Shown here: positions 1 to 11,991 of the stretch, one piece after another
Layout of the letters: the number at the start of each line of letters is the position of its first letter
Position numbering within the stretch: the stretch's first letter is position 1
From: Deinandra increscens subsp. villosa
Taxonomy: Eukaryota; Streptophyta; Magnoliopsida; Asterales; Asteraceae
Direction: 5' to 3'
NCBI GenBank assembly: GCA_039602395.1
Contig: JBCNJP010000003.1
Span: 28,002,140-28,066,139 of the forward strand
DNA: 64,000 nucleotides
Notes under the pieces: model-generated
The model's database searches: none
What the model saw: only the letters and a program-made list of their open reading frames with translations
Told to the model about the DNA's origin: nothing
Made by a program: the position numbers and the translations under genes

Positions 1-1920
1 AGTCTGCATTTTATAAAATAACGCAAGCATATATTACAAATCACGTAAAGCTATAATAGTACTTACTTCCAGCAAACCAGGTCCAATTGCAGCATGATCT
101 TTAACAGAAACCTTTGCAGTATTATCACCAGTTATGGTATTCATGCCAAAACAGTTCTTGGTACTGCAATATATCTCATCTTGGACATCATTAAACATAG
201 CCCTCGTGTATATGCGTACAGCTTGTTCCTCAATTGGAAATTCATTCCACACGTCGGGAAAAGTGTATCTAGAGTCATGATCATTCTTCTGAAAGGGTGT
301 GTCTTTGAATCTGAAGTGAAGCTTCATAATGGTTAAAAAATTCCAAAAGCGGCATTTGGGAATTTGTAACCTGAGAAAAAAAATGATTCTCACTCTCTGA
401 TCTAGAGGTCGTGCGCATCAGACCAGACATCAAATCATCTCGAAAATACGCAGGAATCCACATTCCTCTCATCTCAAACATCTCATACAACCACTTTTTA
501 GATGCCAGGTCATAATCATTAATAATTTTTAGCCATTCCGCATCAAAAATTCAGGATCAATAGAATCCGTCCACACAATGCTACACATTGCCTCTTTAAA
601 CTTGTCATTATTACAAAAGGAAGGCCCAACGTTCAAAAAAGACATAAAAAACGCAACACAAAAAAAATGTAAACACGCATGAAGAGAATATTAAATCACG
701 CAACCATTAAAATTAATTACGCATGACATTATAAAATCACATCAAAACTAAAAAATTACGCAAAAAATAAACCTTATCAGCAACTTTCTTCATTATGTGC
801 CACATGCACAGTCTATGACGACACTGGTCAAAAACATTTTCAATTGCAATCTTCATCGCAAGGTCTTGGTCTGTAACTACAACCTTGGGTTGACATCCAA
901 AAGACTTCAAAAACTTTTCAAGAAGCCACATGTATGACTCCGTTGTTTCAGATGACAACAGACCAGCACCAAAAGAAACATTACAAAAATGGTTATCAAT
1001 TCCAGTGAAAGGAACAAAAACCATCTTGTACCTATAATAAAAATCATATTCAACTTATCACGCATTTGATTAATTATAATCACGCATTATATAATAATAA
1101 TAACGCATGCAATAAACATTATCACGTAATTGATAATGAATAAAAACCATACTTGTTTGTGTTGAAGGTTGCATCAAAAGAAACAATCTCTCAAAATGCT
1201 TGATAGTTGGCCTTGCATTCACCATCAGCCCAGAACATTGTAGTAAGTTTCCCCTCGTCATCAACCGTGTACTCAAATGAATAATCAGGAAGGAAATTTT
1301 TCTTGTTCAACATCCTTGTAACAACAATCTTAGCATCATACTCACCAATATAGCAGTTCAGATCCCTTTTAAAGTTCTTGCATTCGACCACAGTCGCTCC
1401 AACTATCTCAAAACCTTAATATTTTGTCCGCATCACATTAAACGCTTTAACAGGACCAAGGTTGACAAAAGATAATTCATAAACCTGAGATTCCCGAACT
1501 CTTGTCAGATTCCTGTTTGAGCTATGTCTTCTTAACCCACAAGGTAGTGGTTGTGCCCCTCCACAAATTTATACAATTTCTAAGATCTCCCATCGCTGGA
1601 AGTATACATAATACGTGCATTGCAACCAGTACGGGTAGAATACTTCTTCCTAGGCTTTACTTTCTTCTTACCCTTTCCAGATACATTACTAGAATCATAC
1701 TTCTTGAACGGTTTGTTACATTCTTTAGAACAAAGAAAATGCTTCCCCTTAACGATACCACCCAACTCATATTGTGATCATTTCCTAACTATAAATCCAA
1801 ATTGTTTGGCATACTCATAGTAGAATGCCTCAGCTTCCTCCAAAGAAGTAAATATCATGCCCTCTTCAGGTTTAACTGACATCAGAAAAGGATGGAATGT
1901 AACATTCTTCACTTCTCAAT

Positions 1921-2310
1921 TCTGTGAATAACGCAAACACATAATAGGTAATCACGCAAACAATATTCATCAAAACACACAAGTGTATTTTGGTAATCAC
2001 GCAACAATACAATAAAACAAAATCACGCAACCTATGAATAGTAATAACGCAAACTATTTCTATAAGCAACTTTGCAATAAAACTAAATAAAATAATAACG
2101 CAATTTAATTAACAGAAACGCATGCAAAAACATACACACTATACAAAAATCACGTAAAAACTAAACTAACTTCAATAAACTGGATCTACGAAACAACTAC
2201 ACCAGCTAAATATGCATTGTAAAGATTACAAACATGCAAACAATAACTAATCTAAAAATCACGAGAAAATAACTTCAAAACGACTTCGATCAAAATCAAA
2301 TCACGTAAAC
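1921..2310. repeat. Array of ACGCA/ACGTA words in 5' introns of FAR1-like copy 1
   Basis: The words AACGCAA, CACGCAA, ACGCATG and CACGTAA recur roughly every 20-40 bp, almost always in this orientation on the + strand. Read on the transcript strand the consensus is about TTGCGTKATT. The same arrays fill other introns of the gene (about 640-760 and 1060-1130) and are scarce in its exons. Confidence 0.7.
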
Positions 2311-2410
2311 CATCTTCGAGCATCATTACAACATGATTTCGCATAAAAATAACTTCAAAATCGACTTCGATCAAAATCAAATCACGTAAACCAGATTCTA
2401 ACATCATTAT
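2255..2410. repeat. Local two-copy repeat, ~78 bp
   Basis: AATAACTTCAAAA, CGACTTCGATCAAAATC and ATCACGTAAACC follow in the same order twice (about 2268-2330 and 2348-2410). The second FAR1 unit has the same two copies at about 8199-8340, so this small duplication is older than the large one. Confidence 0.75.
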
Positions 2411-2759
2411 AACAGTATTATACAATAATTATACAATAATAAAACACAAAAACTAAGACAAGAAATACAAATCATACCAAACAGACGTTGTTCATATTCA
2501 GGTTCCATGATCCCTCAGAAAACGCAAAATAAAACTATCGCAAATTTTGAATGTCGTTTACTAGATCTGAATCTCTTAATGAATTAATATATATCGCAAA
2601 GGATATTCTACATAAATATATGAGGAAGATAACTAAATCCGGATTATTAGCGCGCTTGAAATCACGCAGGAATATCTTTAAACATGTAAAATGACGGAAA
2701 AGCCCATCCGCGTAAAACTTAAAACATTCCACGTGTCGGCCTCCCCTTCCTTCGCATGC

Positions 2760-4030
2760 TTCGCACAGAAAAAAGCCTTTGTATTTGAACTTTCACCTAT
2801 ATATATATATATATATATAATAATACTTTAATATGTATAGTGTTGAAAATTAAGAAATGTACAATATGGGAAAGCATGATGCACAAGTGGTTAAAACATA
2901 CATGTTGAAGATTTTAGAGTTGTGAAGTTTTAAGCACAATGTACAACATGTTAATGCACTCTTTAAAGAATATCCAGCCTAAATCACATGGATCACTCCT
3001 CTCATTTTTTTATTTTAACGGCAAGATCTTTCCTCTCTTTTTGAACGGCAAGATCTCTCTTCTGAATTGGAACCCTAATTCAAAATCGATCTGGAATACA
3101 GAGTTGTAGACACACGAATTTAGAAAAGCAGCGCTTTCTAATCCCTGCATCTTTTCTCTCAATGAAGTGTCTCAGATCTGGTTTCTTCAAAACCCACAAC
3201 TGGTGCAGCATTGTTATTCAAAATTCAAAAACCACCGTGCAAATTACGAATGCTTCCTCCAGTCGTCGCCACTACTCTTCCATCTCGAACCATTTCCATC
3301 ACCATTGCATTCTAACTTGTTACCGAATCATATCGTTCTGACTTGTTTTCGATTCAAGGTACGGTCTTAAACGAGATAGATTTATTGATGCTTTGATTTC
3401 TTAGTTACAGGTAAAACATCGATTTGGGCTTCAATTATGATTTTTACGATCTCATATACGAGGTCTGCGTCTCTCAAATCATATATATGTTTTGATTTAG
3501 TATTTGGTTATTAGGTAGAGTAGTTATATTCACATCAGCTCTGCAACCTCCTACCGAAAATGTGGTCCGACCACCCCTCACCATCAGCTATGCTACCACC
3601 TTCTCCACGGCTTGAATTCAAGAATATGCAAAGCTCTGGAGCCATCTACTTCAATTTTAGGGTTTTTCAAGCAATCCTTGGGTTAAAGGTATGTTTCGTC
3701 TACTCATATCGAACACCATAATTGTCACTTCCTTTTCTAGGGTTCTTACCTCCAATTACCATGTGTGATTTCAGGTTGTATACTTCACTTGAGCAGTTGA
3801 AACAATTATAGGGTTTCTTGAAGGTAATTTCACTCTCTTAAACTGCAAATTTCTATTGTTTTCATTAGGTGTTTTCATTAGTATATATGTCATATAGTTG
3901 CAGATTTAGTGGGCTATCAAGTTCTTCCTATATACACCACAGTCTTAAATAAAGGTTAGATTTTGTTATTTTCTTGAGTCATGAAATAAGGTTTGTCTTT
4001 ATTAGGCATCTAAGTTGGTGATTATATGAT
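2760..4030 (+). other. Non-coding flank 5' of FAR1-like copy 1, with possible spliced leader
   Basis: There is no convincing ORF here. A (TA)n tract at about 2799-2818 separates the pseudogene from a stretch that reads like an intron-containing leader on the + strand: donor-like AAAGGTATG near 3687 and acceptor-like TTTCAGGTT near 3775. It leads across the gap toward the 111-codon ORF at 4572, so it could be that gene's 5' untranslated region. This is inference; a degraded unrelated gene would look the same. Confidence 0.35.
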
Positions 4031-4530
4031 NNNNNNNNNNNNNNNNNNNNNNNNNNNNNNNNNNNNNNNNNNNNNNNNNNNNNNNNNNNNNNNNNNNNNN
4101 NNNNNNNNNNNNNNNNNNNNNNNNNNNNNNNNNNNNNNNNNNNNNNNNNNNNNNNNNNNNNNNNNNNNNNNNNNNNNNNNNNNNNNNNNNNNNNNNNNNN
4201 NNNNNNNNNNNNNNNNNNNNNNNNNNNNNNNNNNNNNNNNNNNNNNNNNNNNNNNNNNNNNNNNNNNNNNNNNNNNNNNNNNNNNNNNNNNNNNNNNNNN
4301 NNNNNNNNNNNNNNNNNNNNNNNNNNNNNNNNNNNNNNNNNNNNNNNNNNNNNNNNNNNNNNNNNNNNNNNNNNNNNNNNNNNNNNNNNNNNNNNNNNNN
4401 NNNNNNNNNNNNNNNNNNNNNNNNNNNNNNNNNNNNNNNNNNNNNNNNNNNNNNNNNNNNNNNNNNNNNNNNNNNNNNNNNNNNNNNNNNNNNNNNNNNN
4501 NNNNNNNNNNNNNNNNNNNNNNNNNNNNNN
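4031..4530. other. Assembly gap (500 N)
   Basis: Exactly 500 unresolved bases, the same length as the other two gaps, so the true length is unknown. Apparent ORFs through it are meaningless. Confidence 1.
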
Positions 4531-4571
4531 TTTCTATACTGTAAACACAAAAACCACCAAAACACAAAACG

Positions 4572-4907
4572 ATGGCTTCTTCCTCCTCTCTATCACAAGC
4601 AGAGAAGATCATAAAGGATCTTCTTAAAAACAAAATTGAAGATGAAAAGCTAATCGATCAAGTATCAAGGAACTCCTTAGGGATGCTAACAATCCTGACT
4701 TCAAATAACGTCAGGGATGATATGAACCTCATTAGCGAGCTCATTCCAGAAGATACAACAGACTTCATTGACAATGCTGCTGCCTACATTTCTGAACAAA
4801 TTAGGCTGGACACTGAGATAGCTGAAACGGTCAAGGAACTGTTGCATCAAACACTGGAAAAAAATAAACGCAATCAAAAGGAATTGAAAGGGATCGACAA
4901 TTTCTAG
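4572..4907 (+). CDS. Unrecognised 111-residue helical protein
   Basis: The ORF is complete, from an ATG in the context AACGATGGC (close to the plant start consensus) to TAG. It begins with a serine-rich MASSSSLSQAE and then has about 100 residues rich in Glu, Lys, Leu and Ile, predicted by eye to be largely helical (EKIIKDLLKNKIEDEKLID, AETVKELLHQTLEKNK). There is no signal peptide, membrane segment or cysteine motif. It lies inside the tandem unit, convergent with FAR1-like copy 2, about 355 bp from that gene's stop codon. An upstream exon may be hidden by the adjacent gap. I do not recognise the family and assign no function. It has no internal stop although every neighbour is a decayed transposon gene. 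Confidence 0.5.
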   Translation: MASSSSLSQAEKIIKDLLKNKIEDEKLIDQVSRNSLGMLTILTSNNVRDDMNLISELIPEDTTDFIDNAAAYISEQIRLDTEIAETVKELLHQTLEKNKRNQKELKGIDNF

Positions 4908-5009
4908 TGTAATGCATGTTTAGTTTCCATTTTCTTTATTTTCAGAAAATGTAATGCTTACATTCTAATGAAATATATCGATCACCCTTGACTTTCAAAA
5001 AACAACTCC

Positions 5010-5262
5010 TGTTGAAAAATACGCAAAAACCATAAACAAAACATGCACCAACTTCTCTAAAAAAGACAAAACATAAAAAACTAAAAAATAACGCAACTAT
5101 TATCACAATTATGCATTTTGTTATTACGCATACGGTATACAAAAAACGCAAGTTATAAAAAAGCATAATTGAATATTCACTATCATTAAAAAAAATAACG
5201 CATGTTATTTACAAAATTACGCAACTGAAAAAAAACCATGTAACAAAATAACGCAACTGCAT
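5010..5262. repeat. ACGCA word array 3' of FAR1-like copy 2
   Basis: About seven ACGCA words (near 5021, 5092, 5126, 5146, 5199, 5220, 5252) occur in 250 bp directly after the pseudogene's stop codon, all in the same orientation as those in its introns and 5' flank. Confidence 0.7.
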
Positions 5263-8200
5263 CTACTTTTCACCATCCTCATCATCTGAACCAACTTTTT
5301 TACCTTTACATGTCCTTCTATCATGGCCAGGGAGCCCACGAATCAAGCACTTCCTGCTCCTTTTACCAGCGCGGCTACTCGCTTGTTCCTTCTTTGATTT
5401 AGTTCTTTTATGAGAGCCATGTCCTTTGTTTTTAATACCACCAGGAAGTTTTGTGCTTCCATCAACATGCTGATTGGCTCTTAAAATCTATGCAAACCTA
5501 TCTCTGCGATTTTTAGGAACAACTAGTTGATTCTCTTTATCAACCTTCTTTGCCATTTCTTTCATTTGATCCCTTACAGAGCACAAGGCCTCAAGGTCTG
5601 GAGGCGATTAATTATATATTCATAGGAAGACATAATATCACGCAAAACCTTGTCTACTTCATGAGCATTAGCAAAATTAGAATCACTGCTCAGGGGCATA
5701 GCTTTTTTGCCTTTATTAGGTGCAACTTCCTTGGTCCAACACTTCATGATGTATTTTTGAGGGATTTCAAGTACCTCAAACATCGTCAATACATAAAACA
5801 CATGAGAGCACAACAAACCATAACGCTCAAACCGTTTACAGCTACAGGTACATGTAATATCACCATCAATCCTTGTAAAGTCAACCTAAAAAATGAAAAA
5901 GGACAGCACATAAACACGCATAAAACACGCAGTCTGCATTTTATAAAATAACGCAAGCATATATTACAAATCACGTAAAGCTATAATAGTACTTACTTCC
6001 AGCAAACCAGGTCCAATTGCAGCATGATCTTTAACAGAAACCTTTGCAGTATTATCACCAGTTATGGTATTCATGCCAAAACAGTTCTTGGTACTGCAAT
6101 ATATCTCATCTTGGACATCATTAAACATAGCCCTCGTGTATATGCGTACAGCTTGTTCCTCAATTGGAAATTCATTCCACACGTCGGGAAAAGTGTATCT
6201 AGAGTCATGATCATTCTTCTGATGGGTGTGTCTTTGAATCTCAAGTGAAGCTTCATAATGGTTAAAAAATTCTAAAAGCGTCATTTGGGAATTTGTAACC
6301 TGAGAGAAAAAAAAATGATTCTCACTCTCTGATCTAGAGGTCGTGCGCATGAGACCAGACATCAACTCATCTCGAAAATACGTAGGAATCCACATTCCTC
6401 TCATCTCAAACATCTCATACAACCACTGGTTAGATGCCAGGTCATAATCATTAATAATTTTTAGCCATTCCGCATCAAAAATTCAGGATCAATAGAATCC
6501 GTCCACACAATGCTACACATTGCCTCTTTAAACTTGTCATTATTACACAAGGAAGGCCCAACGTTCAAAAAAGACATAAAAAACGCAACACAAAAAAATG
6601 TAAACACGCATGAACAAAATATTAAATCACGCAACCATTAAAATTAATTACGCATGACACTATAAAATCACATCAAAACTAAAAAATTACGCAAAAAATA
6701 AACCTTATCAGCAACTTTCTTCATTATGTGCCACATGCACAGTCTATGACGACACTGGTCAAAAACATTTTCAATTGCAATCTTCATCGCAAGGTCTTGG
6801 TCTGTAACTACAACCTTGGGTTGACATCCAAAAGACTTCAAAAACTTTTCAAGAAGCCACATGTATGACTCCGTTGTTTCAGATGACAACAGACCAGCAC
6901 CAAAAGAAACATTACGAAAATGGTTATCAATTCCAGTGAAAGGAACAAAAACCATCTTGTACCTATAATAAAAATCATATTCAACTTATCACGCATTTGA
7001 TTAATTATAATCACGCATTATATAATAATAATAACGCATGCAATAAACATTATCACGTAATTGATAATGAATAAAAACCATACTTGTTTGTGTTGAAGGT
7101 TGCATCAAAAGAAACAATCTCTCCAAATGCTTGATAGTTGGCCTTGCATTCACCATCAGCCCAGAACATTGAAGTAAGTTTCCCCTCGTCATCAACCGTG
7201 TACTCAAATGAATAATCAGGAAGGAAATCTTTCTTGTTCAGCATCCTTGTAACAACAATCTCAGCATCATACTCACCAATATAGCAGTTCAGGTCCCTTT
7301 TAAAGTTCTTGCATTCGACCACAGTCGCTCCAACATTCTCAAAACCTTAATATTTTGTCCTCATCACATTAAACGCTTTAACAGGACTAAGGTTGACAAA
7401 AGATAATTCATAAATCTGAGATTCCTGAACTCTTGTCAGATGCCTGTTTGAGCGATGTCTTTTTAACCCACAAGGTAGTGGTTGTGCCCCTCCACAAATT
7501 TATACAATTTCTAAGATCTCCCATCGCTCGAAGTATACACAATATGTGCATTGCAACCAGTACGGGTAGAATACTTCTTCCTAGGCTTTACTTTCTTCTT
7601 ACCCTTTCCAGATACATTACTAGAATCATACTTCTTGAACGGTTTGTTACATTCTTTAGAACAAAGAAAATGCTTCCCCTTAACGATACCACCCAACTCA
7701 TATTGTGATCATTTCCTAACTGTAAACCAAATTGTTTGGCATACTCATAGTAAAATGCCTCAGCTTCCTCCAAAGAAGTAAATATCATGCCCTCTTCAGG
7801 TTTAACTGACATCAGAACGGATGGAATGTAACATTCTTCACTTCTCAATTTTGTGAATAACGCAAACACATAATAGGTAATCACGCAAACAATATTCATC
7901 AAAACACACAAGTGTATTTTGGTAATCACGCAACAATACAATAAAACAAAATCACGCAACCTATGAATAGTAATAACGCAAACTATTTCTTTAAGCAACT
8001 TTGCAATAAAACTAAATAAAATAATAACGCAATTTAATTAACAGAAACGCATGCAAAAACATACACACTATACAAAAATCACGTAAAAACTAAACTAACT
8101 TCAATAAACTGGATCTACGAAACAACTACACCAGCTAAATATGCATTGTAACGATTACAAACATGCAAACAATAACTAATCTAAAAATCACGAGAAAATA

Positions 8201-8437
8201 ACTTCAAAACGACTTCGATCAAAATCAAATCACGTAAACCATCTTCGAGCATCATTACAACAGGATTTCGCATAAAAATAACTTCAAAACCGACTTCGAT
8301 CAAAATCGAATCACGTAAACCAGATTCTAACATCATTATAACAGTATTATACAATAATTATACAATAATAAAACACAAAAACTAAGATACGAAATACAAA
8401 TCATACCAAACAGACGTTATTCATATTCAGGTTCCAT
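5263..8437 (-). pseudogene. FAR1/FHY3-like (MULE transposase-derived) pseudogene, copy 2
   Basis: This is the complete version of the gene begun off-window in copy 1. From ATG (8437) to TAG (5263-5265) on the minus strand it shows the FAR1 N-terminal domain (about 7500-7850), the linker with FWADGECKANYQAF and VSFDATFNTNK (7083-7322), the MULE core with VVVTDQDLAMK and HRLCMWHI (6716-6965), the C-terminal transposase block (about 6000-6560), a SWIM finger CTCSCKRFERYGLLCSH (about 5795-5860), and a tail CLIRGLPGHDRRTC followed by an acidic end (5263-5350). Junctions are visible, for example AACAA/GTATGG at about 7083 with acceptor TATAG at about 6965, and donor GGAA/GTAAGT near 5999. Stops TAG and TAA and the frameshift before DAEWLKII are shared with copy 1. 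Private lesions are TAA at codon 7 (copy 1 has CAA) and a 1-bp deletion near 7725. Confidence 0.88.
7855..8110. repeat. ACGCA/ACGTA word array in 5' intron region of FAR1-like copy 2
   Basis: Eight words of the form ACGCA or CACGTAA occur at about 7860, 7884, 7927, 7951, 7976, 8026, 8047 and 8080, all in the same orientation. It is the counterpart of 1921-2170 in copy 1. Confidence 0.7.
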
Positions 8438-8454
8438 GATCCCTCAGAAAACGC

Positions 8455-9854
8455 AAAATAAAACTATCGCAAATTTTGAATGTCGTTTACGAGATCTGAA
8501 TCTCTTAATGAATTAATATATATCGCAAAGGATATTCTACATAAATATATGAGGAAGATAACTGAATCCGGATTATTAGCGTGCTTGAAATCACGCAGGA
8601 ATATCTTTTAAACATGTAAAATGACGGAAAAGCCCATCCACGTAAAACTTAAAACATTCCACGTGTCGGCCTCCCCTTCCTTCGCATGCTTCGCACAGAA
8701 AAAAGCCTTTGTATTTGAACTTTCACATATATATATATTTATATATATATATATATATATATAATACTTTAATATGTATAGTGTTAAAAAATGAAAATTA
8801 AGAAATGTACAATATGGGAAAGCATGATGCACAAGTGGTTAAAACATACATGTTGAAGATTTTAGAGTTATGAAGTTTTAAGCACAATGTACAACATGTT
8901 AATGCACTCTTTAAAGAATATCCAGCCAAAATCAAATGGATCACTCCTCTCATTTTTTTTATTTTAACGGCAAGATCTTTCCTCTCTTTTTGAAGGGCAA
9001 GATCTCTCTTCTGAATTGGAACCCTAATTCAAAATCGATCTGGAATACAGAGTTGTAGACACACGAATTTAGAAAAGTAGCGCTTTCTAATCCCTGCATC
9101 TTTTCTCTCAATGAAGTGTCTCAGATCTGGTTTCTTCAAAACCCACAACTGGTGCAGCATTGTTATTCAAAATTCAAAAACCACCGTGCAAATTGCGAAT
9201 GCTTCCTCCAGTCGTCGCCACTACTCTTCCATCTCGAACCATTTCCATCACCATTGCATTCTGACTTGTTACCGAATCATATCGTTCTGACTTGTTTTCG
9301 ATTCAAGGTACGGTCTTAAACGAGATAGATTTATTGATGCTTTGATTTCTTAGTTACAGGTAAAACATCGATTTGGGCTTCAATTATGATTTTTACGATC
9401 TCATATACGAGGTCTGCGTCTCTCAAATCATATATATGTTTTGATTTAGTATTTGGTTATTAGGTAGAGTACTTATATTCACATCAGCTCTGCAACCTCC
9501 TACCGAAAATGTGGTTCGACCACCCCTCACCATCAGCTATGCTACCACCTTCTCCACGGCTTGAATTCAAGAATATGCAAAGCTCTGGAGCCATCTACTT
9601 CAATTTTAGGGTTTTTCAAGCAATCCTTGGGTTAAAGGTATGTTTCCTCTACTCATATCGAACACCATAATTGTCACTCCCTTTTCTAGGGTTCTTACCT
9701 CCAATTACCATGTGTGATTTCAGGTTGTATACTTCACTTGAGCATTTGAAACAATTATAGGGTTTCTTGAAGGTAATTTCACTCTCTTAAACTGCAAATT
9801 TCTATTGTTTTCATTAGGTGTTTTCATTAGTGTATATGTCATATAGTTGCAGAT
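8455..9854 (+). other. Non-coding 5' flank of FAR1-like copy 2
   Basis: This is the duplicate of 2510-3905. It holds a (TA)n tract at about 8727-8762, longer than in copy 1, and the same leader-like stretch. It has no supportable ORF and is cut off at 9854, so it has no downstream partner here. Confidence 0.6.
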
Positions 9855-9865
9855 AAGGGGCGGGT

Positions 9866-10876
9866 TGTCACACCCAATAGATCTATCAATACAAACAGTA
9901 GCTCATTTACCCGAGCTAATGATTATGGCATAATAAATCAGCGAGGGACAACTTTTAAACAAAACTCAAGATCATCACACATCATCTATAAGATCATGCC
10001 ATTTCTAATTATATCAATAAAAATTAACATTGGCATATTTTCCCCCAAAACAGTAAAAATATAAAAGAGGGGCTATGGAAACTCACAGTGATAAGTCGGT
10101 AGTTTGAACTCTAACCGTCAATACAATGCCCTAAATAATTCATAAAGGACATATAAGAAATTCAAGTCTTTTTAACGGGTAAGTTGATCCTCCAACTTAC
10201 TAGACTTGATAATGATTCCCGAAAATAATATTTTTCATATTTTTAACAATTTGTTGGTGTTTCGACAAACAACTCCATCAACCGTATCCGTGATTACATT
10301 TTATTATGTTTATAAATCATACATATTTATCTTTACAAACATAGTTTAAGATTTTTAAGTCAACATATGTCATCTTTTCATCCTTTTGCGACATAGTTTA
10401 AACCGATTGTAACCAAGTATTTTCAAATATATTCTTATATGATTTTTAGAAATAAAATTTCTCATAAAATATATTTTTATTGCTGATCCAAATTTATAAC
10501 CCATCGAAATTACGTTTTTAAGCTGATTTTGACGTTTTTACGACTAGTTTCACACTATAGGTTGTAATGATCCTTTATCAAACCCATTTATTTTTTTAAA
10601 ACATATATTTATAATTTTTTTTATTTATTTTATTATTCCAGAATTTTTAAGAATTATTTACTTCTAACAAATAATAGATTTAGATATACTTCCTTTATGT
10701 ATGACAAAATACAATCTTTTTATAAAAAGATACACTTTTCTTACATGTCTACCTAGCCTTTTATCTAGCTAGCATAGGTCATCATGCATAATATATATAT
10801 ACATATATATTCACGACACATTCATACACATGCATAACACATATATATACATATACACTACATATGTATGCATAAA

Positions 10877-10946
<70 letters not shown>

Positions 10947-11991
10947 GACACATGCATGCACATCATATATAATATATGCATATCATTTCATCATTTCTTC
11001 ATCTCCTTCAAATATTCAAGCATATTAAAAAAATGAAAGGAAATCTTGTTGATTTTGAAAGCAAAATAAGTGTGTTCTTCCAACCAAGCATTTACCCACT
11101 AAACTTTTATCATGCATTCACCTTCTTGATTCATGCAAGATAACAAACCCACTTGTTTTAAGAGATTCAAACTTATCAAATGCATTCTAATCTTGAGAAA
11201 TGAGAATCATTATCAAATGGGTTTTGGAGGATCAAGATTCAAGTTATATAACTAGTTTCTAGAGAGAGAGAGAGTAGAGAGATAATGCTTCATACTAGTG
11301 ATTTTAGGATGAAAAGATGAATGGTAACCCTTCTATTCTAGTCTTGAATCTTTGTGGTTTGATCTTCCTTGAACTTAACCTTGATTCATGCAACTTTGAG
11401 CTTGGTGGGGAGAGATTTTCGAAAATTCTTGAGAGAGAGGGAGGGGGTACGGCCGAAAGTGAGAGGGAAAGGAAGAGAGAGAGTTGAGTGGGTGTATGTG
11501 TGGAGATGTGTGAGCTTTTATACTTCTCATTTTCATCATTTCCTATCCATAGGCATGATTATATGGAGGCTTTACAAGAAAGGTGGCATGCATGAGGCCA
11601 AGTGTCCTAGCCAGGTGTCTCATATATATATTTTATAGAGTTTGGTGGTTAACAGGTATAATACTGGCTTATCGCGGTATAATTGGTAAATTTTCTGTCA
11701 CGAATTGTAAAAGTAATTATATGAAAATTACTAAAATTAAATTACGCTCGCAATGGTATAATCCAAAATAATTTTCGCCATACTTGATTTATCAGTTATT
11801 TTTATAAGTGCTCTTTATCTTTTTGGTGGATACCGGGTTGATCATAACTTGAGTTGTCACCAACGTTTGTTAACGAAATATTTTTCATATGACGGCATTA
11901 AACTTTTATTTGTCTAATAAAATAATGATTATATTTATTAAATTATGACTTGTAGTACGGGTATTCTAACCTGAAAACACCAGGTGTCACA
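9866..11991 (-). mobile_element. LTR-like sequence, probably a recombined solo gypsy LTR
   Basis: Read on the minus strand the segment starts TGTGACACC and ends GGGTGTGACA, a TG..CA pair with nearly matching termini. It is about 2.1 kb, AT-rich and without coding sequence. Flanks (CGGGT left, AAAAT right) do not form a TSD and belong to unrelated sequences (FAR1 duplication left, Copia-A gag right), so one or both ends may be a recombination junction. A purine-rich GAGAGA tract near 11262 and 11425 resembles an untranslated leader. Confidence 0.4.
10868..10946. repeat. Compound (CA)n(TA)n microsatellite
   Basis: A run of AC dinucleotides is followed by more than 20 TA dinucleotides. Confidence 0.95.

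Larger units (their letters stand above)
1..2508 (-). pseudogene. FAR1/FHY3-like (MULE transposase-derived) pseudogene, copy 1, 3' end off window
   Basis: FAR1-family proteins are transcription factors domesticated from Mutator-like transposases; order is FAR1 zinc-binding domain, MULE transposase domain, SWIM zinc finger. On the minus strand the likely ATG is at 2508, with a donor-like GTATGA soon after. A FAR1 N-terminal exon (YYEYAKQFGF, then HFLCSKEC) lies about 1560-1900. The pre-catalytic block with FWADGECKANYQAF is at 1191-1391, and the transposase core (VFVPFTGIDNHF, VVVTDQDLAMK, HRLCMWHI) at 785-1024. The block WIPAYFRDDLMSGLMRTTSRSES lies about 400-490; the SWIM part lies before the window. 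Lesions: TGA before SQYELGG, TAG before KLYKFVEGHNH, TAA before GFENVGA, a frameshift before DAEWLKII (about 540), and a 1-bp insertion near 292 private to this copy. Not translatable as one protein. Confidence 0.85.
1..3905. repeat. Left copy of a ~5.94-kb tandem segmental duplication
   Basis: Base 1 onward matches base 5931 onward nearly base for base. The match ends at 3905 in this copy and 9854 in the other, so the offset grows from 5930 to 5949 through small indels. The duplicated block holds a minus-strand FAR1-like pseudogene and the flank beyond its 5' end. If the duplication is a simple direct tandem, this copy starts before the window and the second copy is 3906-9854. Scattered substitutions and 1-bp indels separate the copies, which argues against a pure assembly duplicate. 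Confidence 0.93.
5931..9854. repeat. Right copy of the ~5.94-kb tandem segmental duplication
   Basis: This matches 1-3905. Homology stops at 9854 inside ATATAGTTGCAGAT; copy 1 continues with TTAGTGGGC whereas here AAGGGGCGGG follows. A simple direct tandem would place the whole second unit at 3906-9854. Confidence 0.93.

Noticed and set aside
1502..1820. Plus-strand ORFs over the FAR1-like units (also 7433-7781)
   Set aside because: They are antisense shadows of FAR1 exons and contain no domain of their own.
3167..3370. 67-codon ORF in the 5' flank (repeated at 9116-9319)
   Set aside because: It is conserved between copies only because the copies are recent duplicates; composition is Pro/Leu/Ser-rich with no family match I recognise.
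4002..4633. Apparent 170-200 codon ORFs across 4031-4530
   Set aside because: They consist almost entirely of N; the same holds for the ORFs across 25832-26331 and 52689-53188.
10830..11036. Small ORF rich in alternating Ile-Tyr
   Set aside because: It is translation of a (CA)n/(TA)n microsatellite.
9866..11991. Complete solo LTR with TSD
   Set aside because: Ends look LTR-like, but the flanks CGGGT and AAAAT do not match and belong to different sequences, so only an LTR-like call is kept.
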